From: X23 sp050251575
Lineage (GTDB): Bacteria; Bacillota; Clostridia; SK-Y3
DNA: 12,095 nt
Assembly: GCA_050251575.1 (NCBI GenBank)
Contig: JBFWMP010000084.1
Span: forward strand, 1-12,095
Direction: 5' to 3'
Part shown: positions 7,444-12,095 of the stretch, in pieces
Layout: the number at the start of each line of letters is the position of its first letter
Numbering within the stretch: the first letter of the stretch is position 1
Program-made: the position numbers and the translations under genes
Notes under the pieces: model-generated
The model's input: only the letters and a program-made list of their open reading frames with translations
What the model was told of the DNA's origin: nothing
Database searches by the model: none

Positions 7444-9138
7444 TCACATTTTCTCCGGTGCGTTAATTCCAAGCATATTAAGTACATTTTTAATTACCGC
7501 TCTTACACTGTCAATAAGCTTCAATCTTGCAAACATAAGCTCCTTATCCTCTGCCTTGACTCTGCAGGCATTGTAGAAGGAATGGAACAATCCCGCAAGA
7601 TCCAGTACATATCTTGTCATACGGCTTGGTTCCATAGATAGTGCTGAACCCTTTATCTCTTCCGGAAGCTCTGCCAGCTTTTTCAATAGTTCAAGCTCTT
7701 CGGACTCCTTCAATAATGATACATCTATCTCATCTACAGATTTTATTTTCACACCCTCTTCTTCCAACAGCCTGATAATGCTGCAGATCCTAGCATGCGC
7801 ATACTGAACATAGAAGACAGGATTTTCATTGCTTTGTTCTACCGAAAGATCAAGATCAAAATCGAGATGACTGCCGGCTTGTCTCATATTGAAGAAAAAT
7901 CTTGCCGCATCTATGCTGGTTTCCTCCAGCAAATCTTTCAATGTAATAGATTTTCCTGTTCTTTTGGACATCCTTGCGACTTCTCCATTTCTCAGAAGCC
8001 TTACCAATTGCATGATGATAACATCTAACTTTTCCGGACTACAGCCTACAGCCTGCATTGCACCCTTGATCCTGGCTACATGTCCGTGATGATCCGCTCC
8101 CCATATATCAATGACTCTGTCAAATCCTCTTGTAATAAACTTATTTCTATGATATGCAATATCTGCAGCAAAATAAGTAGGTATGCCATTATTTCGAACT
8201 AATACCTCGTCCTTCTCTGCCCCAAACTCTGATGCCTTGAACCACACAGCATCTTCCTTTTCGTATGCATAGCCATTATTAACGAGATCATCTATGGTTT
8301 TCTGCACTTCGCCATTTTCATATAATGTACTTTCATTGAACCATACGTCATATTTAATGCCGTACAATTCTAAGTCGGCTTTTAAATTATCAATATTCTT
8401 TTGAAGGGCAAACTCTACAAAGGCATTCTTGCGCTTTTCAGAGTCCACTTCCAAATACTTATCTCCTTCAATAGCGATAAAATCCTTCATATGTTCCTTG
8501 ATATCTTCCCCATGATATCCGTCTTCAGGAAATAAAAATGCATCCTCGCCCTTCAATAGCTGTACATACCTTGCCTCAAGAGACTTACCAAACTTCTCAA
8601 TCTGATTGCCGGCATCATTAACATAGAATTCACGGGTTACATCATATCCTGCCCAATCCAATACACTTGCCAGACAATCACCTAAAGCGCCTCCCCGGGC
8701 ATTCCCCATGTGCATAGGGCCGGTAGGATTAGCACTTACAAACTCCACCATCACCTTTTGTCCGTTTCCAATATTCACTTTCCCATAATCGGAGCCTTCC
8801 TTTTCAATGGCATAGATTACTTGGTAAAGCCAGTCTTTTTTAAAATAAAAGTTGATAAAGCCGGGTCCTGCCACTTCTATCTTTTCTATCAGCGTATCCT
8901 TAAGATCCATAGAATCTACAAGAATATCTGCAATCATACGTGGTGCCTTTTTTGCCTCACGGGTAATCTGCATCGCTACATTAGTAGCAAAATCTCCATG
9001 CTGCTTTTCACGAGGAGTCTCTATAAATATTTCATTGATATTTACCTGTGGTAGTTTTCCTTCTGCAACTGCTTTGTCCACAGCTTTTTGTACAGCCTGT
9101 TCAATTTGGCTTTTCGCCATTTCTATTAGATTTCTCAT
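7444..9138 (-). CDS. argS: Arginyl-tRNA synthetase
   Basis: This is a class Ia aminoacyl-tRNA synthetase that charges tRNA-Arg with arginine in the cytoplasm, using ATP. At 564 residues it has the normal family length. The N-terminal additional domain covers about 1-110 and includes the family hallmark HGDFATNVAM (47-56). The HIGH signature appears as HMGN in SANPTGPMHMGN (135-146). The catalytic fold continues with FYVNDAGNQ (171-179) and the D-I-W-G-A-D-H-H-G-H stretch (344-353). The KMSKS-equivalent is MSKRTG (390-395). The C-terminal DALR anticodon-binding domain begins near 440 (VFYVQYAHARICS) and runs to the end (LNMLGINAPEKM). The start is fixed by GGGAGG twelve bases upstream of the ATG, which lies inside the preceding DUF1934 gene; the two genes overlap by 38 bases. 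No T-box leader is visible, so expression probably depends on the operon. Confidence 0.97.
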   Translation of the reverse strand: MRNLIEMAKSQIEQAVQKAVDKAVAEGKLPQVNINEIFIETPREKQHGDFATNVAMQITREAKKAPRMIADILVDSMDLKDTLIEKIEVAGPGFINFYFKKDWLYQVIYAIEKEGSDYGKVNIGNGQKVMVEFVSANPTGPMHMGNARGGALGDCLASVLDWAGYDVTREFYVNDAGNQIEKFGKSLEARYVQLLKGEDAFLFPEDGYHGEDIKEHMKDFIAIEGDKYLEVDSEKRKNAFVEFALQKNIDNLKADLELYGIKYDVWFNESTLYENGEVQKTIDDLVNNGYAYEKEDAVWFKASEFGAEKDEVLVRNNGIPTYFAADIAYHRNKFITRGFDRVIDIWGADHHGHVARIKGAMQAVGCSPEKLDVIIMQLVRLLRNGEVARMSKRTGKSITLKDLLEETSIDAARFFFNMRQAGSHLDFDLDLSVEQSNENPVFYVQYAHARICSIIRLLEEEGVKIKSVDEIDVSLLKESEELELLKKLAELPEEIKGSALSMEPSRMTRYVLDLAGLFHSFYNACRVKAEDKELMFARLKLIDSVRAVIKNVLNMLGINAPEKM

Positions 9139-9565
9139 TTGTTAAGCTTGCCTCCCTTATCTGTAAGTAGAAGTCATTTTCTCCCGCTTGCATATTGTCG
9201 ATTTGGAGGAGATAATCTACCGCTATCTCGCCCCCATTATCATTGATATTAATATTTACATTATGGGAAAAAACACCTACTGTAAATGTGCCATGGGATG
9301 TTTCATAATACGTAACATGCTTTTGACCTTTCTCAAAAATCAATTGCGAGTTATTCTGCCCGAACCGCATGAGCGTGACCTTTCCGTCACCAATTTTCAG
9401 CGTAGTGGTTGTCCCCTCCATACCCGTAATTTCAGTTTCTCTATAACTTACAAAATAATTGCTGCCTTTTTTATAATATTTTCCTTCTGTTACTAATTCT
9501 ATGCTATCATTATCTTCATCAATACGTTGATTTCCTTTTACAGAAATAATTACATTCTTATTCAT
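9101..9565 (-). CDS. DUF1934 (YwiB-like) beta-barrel protein
   Basis: This small protein of 154 residues matches the DUF1934 family of Firmicutes, whose B. subtilis member YwiB also sits beside argS. Its biochemical role is not known to me. Visible family features are an early VKGNQ strand, EGKYY, then YRETEITGMEGTTTTLKIGDGKVTLMRFGQN, followed by THGTF-like (SHGTFTVGVF) and GGEIAVDYLLQID. This alternating pattern suits a small antiparallel barrel. There is no signal peptide or membrane segment, so it is probably cytoplasmic. I chose the ATG at 9565, served by GAGGG twelve bases upstream. The frame extends back to a TTG at 9610, but that has no ribosome binding site and would add residues not typical of the family. 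The last 38 bases overlap argS and contain its ribosome binding site, so the two genes are translationally linked. Confidence 0.88.
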   Translation of the reverse strand: MNKNVIISVKGNQRIDEDNDSIELVTEGKYYKKGSNYFVSYRETEITGMEGTTTTLKIGDGKVTLMRFGQNNSQLIFEKGQKHVTYYETSHGTFTVGVFSHNVNININDNGGEIAVDYLLQIDNMQAGENDFYLQIREASLTNEKSNRNGEKPN

Positions 9566-9630
9566 GCTATGCTTCATCCCTCGTTTATTTAGTGAGGAGT
9601 GGACAACCAAAATGTAGGAGCTGCTTTTTA

Positions 9631-9672
9631 ACTCCGAGCTCCGAGCTCCTAGCTCCTAGCTCCTAGCTCCTA
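9631..9672 (-). repeat. Heptanucleotide tandem repeat overlapping the murI stop
   Basis: On the minus strand six 7-base units follow one another: TAGGAGC four times, then TCGGAGC and TCGGAGT. The TAG stop codon of murI is the first three bases of the first unit. An inverted copy (TAGGAGCT on the plus strand, 9615-9622) can pair with 9644-9651 to make an 8-bp hairpin. Every unit carries a GGAG core, and the first four carry AGGAG, so the array resembles repeated Shine-Dalgarno cores. No start codon is suitably placed near it, and the DUF1934 start is about 65 bases further on. Confidence 0.9.
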
Positions 9673-10479
9673 ATACTTTTCTATATCTATCTTTTCCACT
9701 GATTGTGTGATTTCTTGCCCTAGAAACACACTGCCTAACCTACTGAAATTTTCCACACTATCACTTACAAAATATCTATATTCTGCCGATGCATCGGGTT
9801 GTACAAGCATATCTTTCTCTTTAAGAAGCTGCTTCACATATTTAACGGTTTCTGCACCCGGATCAACCAGTGTTACTTTTTCTCCCATTATTCCTGCTAT
9901 CGTCTTTTCCAGCAATGGATAATGCGTACATCCCATAATGAGAGTATCTACTTCTTGCTCCTTTAACGGTTGAAGATATTCTTGTGCAACCAACCGTGCC
10001 ACTTCATTTTCTGTGTACCCATTCTCTACTAAGGGTACAAATAGTGTACACGCTTTGGAGAACGTTTGAGCATCAGGAGTCAATTCCTTAATCACTCGTG
10101 TATATGATTCACTGTTAATAGTCCCCTGTGTACCTATTACTCCTATTTTAGCAGATAGGCTTTTCCCTACTGCACTAACTGCTGTGGGGTACACTACTCC
10201 GATAATAGGAATATCAAATTCCTTCTGCGCTTTCTCTAAGGCTACCGAACTTGCTGTACCACATGCTATTATAATAAGTTTTATATCAAAATTCAACAGA
10301 AATCGAATATCTTGAAAAACATATTTTGTTATGGTCTCATCAGAACGAGTACCATAAGGAACTCTTCCCGTATCACCAAAGTATACGATGCTTTCTTCAG
10401 GAAGCTGTGCCATAAGTTCCTTGACTGCAGTCAAACCTCCCAACCCTGAATCAAAAACCCCTATAGGGCGATTATCCAT
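9670..10479 (-). CDS. murI: Glutamate racemase
   Basis: This cofactor-independent racemase converts L-glutamate to D-glutamate, which MurD adds to the peptidoglycan stem peptide. At 269 residues it has the normal family length. Visible motifs are IGVFDSGLGGLT (6-17, with Asp10 and Ser11), YFGDTGRVPYG (33-43), the first catalytic cysteine Cys73 in ACGTASS, VIGTQGT (114-120) and the second catalytic cysteine Cys184 in GCTHYPLL. The usual Asn after Cys73 (ACNT) is Gly here. I believe this occurs in other clostridial homologues, so the enzyme should still be active, but it is worth noting. The start follows a GGGGG-type ribosome binding site five to seven bases upstream of ATG. It lies 44 bp downstream of ddl, in the same direction. 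The stop codon lies in a heptamer repeat array. Confidence 0.95.
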   Translation of the reverse strand: MDNRPIGVFDSGLGGLTAVKELMAQLPEESIVYFGDTGRVPYGTRSDETITKYVFQDIRFLLNFDIKLIIIACGTASSVALEKAQKEFDIPIIGVVYPTAVSAVGKSLSAKIGVIGTQGTINSESYTRVIKELTPDAQTFSKACTLFVPLVENGYTENEVARLVAQEYLQPLKEQEVDTLIMGCTHYPLLEKTIAGIMGEKVTLVDPGAETVKYVKQLLKEKDMLVQPDASAEYRYFVSDSVENFSRLGSVFLGQEITQSVEKIDIEKY

Positions 10480-10523
10480 AAAAAGACCCCCAGTTATAAA
10501 TTGAGAATTACAAAGCTTGAATT

Positions 10524-11615
10524 CTATTTTTTCTCTGATTTATCTATAGCCAATTGTATCAGCTCATCCAGTAATTCACTATAGGATAGTCCTGATGCCT
10601 CCCACAGCTTCGGATACATACTGATATTGGTAAAGCCCGGCATGGTATTTATCTCATTAATATATACTTCTCCTGACTCCTTGTGCACAAAAAAGTCAAC
10701 TCTCGAAAGACCGCTGCAATCCAATGCTTTATATGCCTTTACCGCATATTCTTGTACCTTATGTGCGGTTTCTTTCGAAATAGGAGCCGGGATAAGCAAT
10801 TGAGATGTATCATCATTATATTTTGCATCATAATCATAGAATTCCCGACCCGGTATAATTTCTCCTATGATAGATGCTTTTGGCTCCATATTTCCTAATA
10901 CAGAGCATTCGATTTCTCTCCCATTAATGAACTCTTCTATAAGGATTTTTCTATCATGCTCTGCAGCCTTGCTAATTCCTTGCTCTAGTTCTGCCCTGTC
11001 ATGTGCTTTTGTAATTCCTACTGATGAGCCTGCGTTAGATGGCTTTATAAAACAGGGATATGAAAACCGACTTTCGATTCTTGCTATCACTTGTACGATA
11101 TCCTTTAACTCACGCTTATATACTACCTCCCATTGGGCTTGCGGTATCTGCGCGCCTTGGAATACCAATTTAGTATAGATTTTATCCATAGATACAGATG
11201 ATGCCAATACTCCTGCTCCTACATAAGGAACCTTAGCCAGTTCAAGTAATCCTTGAATGGTTCCGTCCTCGCCATATAAGCCATGCAGTACAGGAAAAAC
11301 TACATCAATCTTTGCCATTGTAGCAAAAATCTCACCCGTATCTTCATCTTCTCTTAACTTTACAATACCACTTATACCTGCATCGGGTGAAATCATAGCC
11401 CTTGCTATATGAGAGGTTTCCCATTCTCCTGTAGCAATTTTATCTACCGGTCCCTGGTACATGAGCCATTTTCCTGACTTTGTGATGCCTATCATAACAA
11501 TATCATACTTTTCTCTATCCAAATTTTTTATCACTGACGCAGCTGATAGTCTTGATACCTCGTGTTCCGATGACTGTCCGCCAAATAAAATACACACCGT
11601 GAGTTTTTGAGCCAT
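10524..11615 (-). CDS. ddl: D-alanine--D-alanine ligase
   Basis: This ATP-grasp enzyme of 363 residues joins two D-alanines in the cytoplasm to make the dipeptide that MurF adds to peptidoglycan precursors. The N-terminal domain starts LTVCILFGGQSSEHEVS (5-21). Other landmarks are FPVLHGLYGEDGTIQGLLE (107-125), the ATP-grasp lysine segment FIKPSNAGSSVGI (189-201), LIEEFINGREIEC (225-237) and the metal-binding EVYINEINTMPGFT (316-329). The omega-loop FYDYDAKY (259-266) keeps the Tyr-Lys pattern of true D-Ala:D-Ala ligases, unlike D-Ala:D-Lac (VanA) enzymes. So this is the housekeeping gene, not a vancomycin resistance gene. I start at ATG 11615, after AAGGGGGA. The frame is open up to 11699, but those 28 extra residues lack a ribosome binding site and cross a repeat. 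It is the first gene of the ddl-murI-DUF1934-argS unit. Confidence 0.96.
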   Translation of the reverse strand: MAQKLTVCILFGGQSSEHEVSRLSAASVIKNLDREKYDIVMIGITKSGKWLMYQGPVDKIATGEWETSHIARAMISPDAGISGIVKLREDEDTGEIFATMAKIDVVFPVLHGLYGEDGTIQGLLELAKVPYVGAGVLASSVSMDKIYTKLVFQGAQIPQAQWEVVYKRELKDIVQVIARIESRFSYPCFIKPSNAGSSVGITKAHDRAELEQGISKAAEHDRKILIEEFINGREIECSVLGNMEPKASIIGEIIPGREFYDYDAKYNDDTSQLLIPAPISKETAHKVQEYAVKAYKALDCSGLSRVDFFVHKESGEVYINEINTMPGFTNISMYPKLWEASGLSYSELLDELIQLAIDKSEKK

Positions 11616-11635
11616 TTTATATGTATCCCCCTTAT

Positions 11636-11673
11636 GCATTGAGCTTAGAGCTCGGCGCCTGAAGCCCGAGCTA
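11636..11673 (-). repeat. Degenerate heptamer repeat / hairpin in the ddl leader
   Basis: On the minus strand the leader contains 7-base steps each ending in GC: TTCAGGC, GCCGAGC, TCTAAGC, TCAATGC, preceded by AGCTCGGGC. The arms AGCTCGG and CCGAGCT can pair over 7 bp with a 10-base loop. It resembles a decayed version of the array after murI, in the same orientation. It lies between the putative promoter and the ddl ribosome binding site. Confidence 0.45.
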
Positions 11674-11731
11674 AATAGCAACATATATGCAATCCTCAAT
11701 TCTATTGGTTCTTATTCTAATTATATTGATA

Positions 11732-11760
11732 ATTTTACTCTTTATGATACCATAGTTCAA
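11732..11760 (-). promoter_or_regulatory. Putative sigma-A promoter for the ddl-argS unit
   Basis: On the minus strand TTGAAC (11760-11755) and TAAAAT (11737-11732) are separated by 17 bases, a good fit to the vegetative consensus. It lies just downstream of the spore-gene terminator and about 117 bases ahead of the ddl start. A second TATAAT a few bases downstream offers an alternative -10. No operator is evident. Confidence 0.55.
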
Positions 11761-11774
11761 TGTTTTTTCAAAAC

Positions 11775-11804
11775 AAAAAGATGGGAAAAAATACCCATCT
11801 TTTT
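11775..11804 (-). terminator. Rho-independent terminator of the spore protein gene
   Basis: The perfect 11-bp stem AAAAAGATGGG / CCCATCTTTTT has an 8-base loop (11786-11793). Read on the minus strand it ends in TTTTT followed by GTTTTG. It lies 35 bp past the spore gene stop. The A-rich left arm could let it work weakly in the other direction too. Confidence 0.88.
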
Positions 11805-11839
11805 AGTACGCTATAAAATCAGACAAAGTCTGCTTGCTT

Positions 11840-12007
11840 CTAGTTAGTTACGCTGCGCTCTGCCATTTCAATCGCTTTTGCTACGATATTACCACAGTCA
11901 CGTGAGCTTACACCGCCCCAACCTTCAGTCTTAACTATATCATAGACTCCAAGTTCCTTCGCTATCTCATATTTGAGCTTGTCAGACATACTAGAACGTC
12001 TACTCAT
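11840..12007 (-). CDS. Small acid-soluble spore protein, alpha/beta (SspF-like)
   Basis: This 55-residue gene was translated by hand because it is very short. The start is firm: AAAGGAGG lies a few bases upstream of ATG 12007. The N-terminus MSRRSSMSDKLKYEIAKELG matches the SspF-type branch of alpha/beta SASPs, which in B. subtilis also opens with an arginine cluster and M-S-D. E-I-A (14-16) corresponds to the site cut by the germination protease GPR. The C-terminal half has TEGWGGVSSRDCGN followed by an amphipathic helix, the conserved DNA-binding part of the family. Such proteins coat spore DNA in the forespore and protect it from UV and other damage, then are degraded at germination. It is monocistronic, with its own promoter and terminator, upstream of the ddl unit. 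Confidence 0.93.
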   Translation of the reverse strand: MSRRSSMSDKLKYEIAKELGVYDIVKTEGWGGVSSRDCGNIVAKAIEMAERSVTN

Positions 12008-12039
12008 AGTATCAGCCTCCTTTATTAGCGTTCGATATT

Positions 12040-12070
12040 AGTATACACAGGGCTGGTTTTTTTATGTCAA
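12040..12070 (-). promoter_or_regulatory. Putative promoter of the spore protein gene
   Basis: On the minus strand TTGACA (12070-12065) is followed after 19 bases by TATACT (12045-12040). The spacer is long for sigma-A. The downstream element reads TATACTA, one base from the CATACTA typical of forespore sigma-G/F promoters, which would suit a SASP gene. The upstream DNA is strongly AT-rich. Which sigma factor acts is an inference. Confidence 0.45.
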
Positions 12071-12095
12071 CTAAAATTTTCAATTAAAATTATTA

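Noticed and set aside
7293..7487. 64-codon minus-strand frame downstream of argS
   Set aside because: It overlaps the end of argS and runs through the inverted repeat and heptamer region; no ribosome binding site.
9566..9610. TTG start giving a longer DUF1934 protein
   Set aside because: No Shine-Dalgarno sequence before it, while GAGGG precedes the ATG at 9565.
9139..9669. T-box or other tRNA-sensing leader for argS
   Set aside because: The bases upstream of argS are coding sequence of DUF1934, and no specifier stem or T-box sequence is recognisable in the 9566-9669 spacer.
9631..9672. Heptamer array as a CRISPR-like repeat
   Set aside because: The units are contiguous 7-mers with no spacers and no cas genes nearby.
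10524..11615. Ddl as a vancomycin-resistance ligase (VanA/VanB type)
   Set aside because: The omega-loop keeps the FYDYDAKY pattern of D-Ala:D-Ala ligases, and no vanH or vanX is present.
11616..11699. 28-residue N-terminal extension of Ddl
   Set aside because: No ribosome binding site, it crosses the degenerate repeat, and the ligase fold begins right after the internal Met at 11615.

Overview
The window looks like an AT-rich spore-forming member of the Clostridia, taken from a draft scaffold. The evidence is low-GC codon use (many AGA, ATA and AAA codons), strong purine-rich ribosome binding sites, an SspF-like small acid-soluble spore protein, a cell-wall gene order of Firmicutes type, and S-layer homology (SLH) surface proteins. 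All genes I can support lie on the minus strand, so transcription runs from high to low coordinates. A run of 100 N (7062-7161) splits the window into two blocks, whose linkage rests on scaffolding.

Right block (7162-12095). First comes an SspF-like spore DNA-binding protein gene (12007-11840) with its own promoter and terminator. It is followed by a four-gene unit: ddl (D-Ala-D-Ala ligase), murI (glutamate racemase), a DUF1934/YwiB-like beta-barrel gene, and argS (arginyl-tRNA synthetase). Ddl and MurI both supply D-amino acids for peptidoglycan. DUF1934 next to argS repeats the ywiB-argS arrangement of Bacillus subtilis. Three non-coding stretches of this unit carry a degenerate 7-bp tandem repeat in one orientation. 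A strong inverted repeat after argS probably ends the transcript. Between it and the gap lies a mosaic that resembles dispersed repeats.

Left block (1-7061). Three consecutive genes encode extracytoplasmic proteins: an SLH-domain protein whose N-terminus is lost in the gap, a 1301-residue exported protein built of Ig-like (Big_5/SbsA-like) and IPT/TIG-like beta domains, and a second exported IPT/TIG-like protein that runs off the window at base 1 (at least 543 residues). The last two genes are only 12 bp apart, with the ribosome binding site overlapping the upstream stop codon. The SLH protein would bind the cell-wall polymer and the two large fibrous proteins would form or decorate the surface layer. 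I recognise domain types here but not a named system, so this block is the best candidate for something undescribed.
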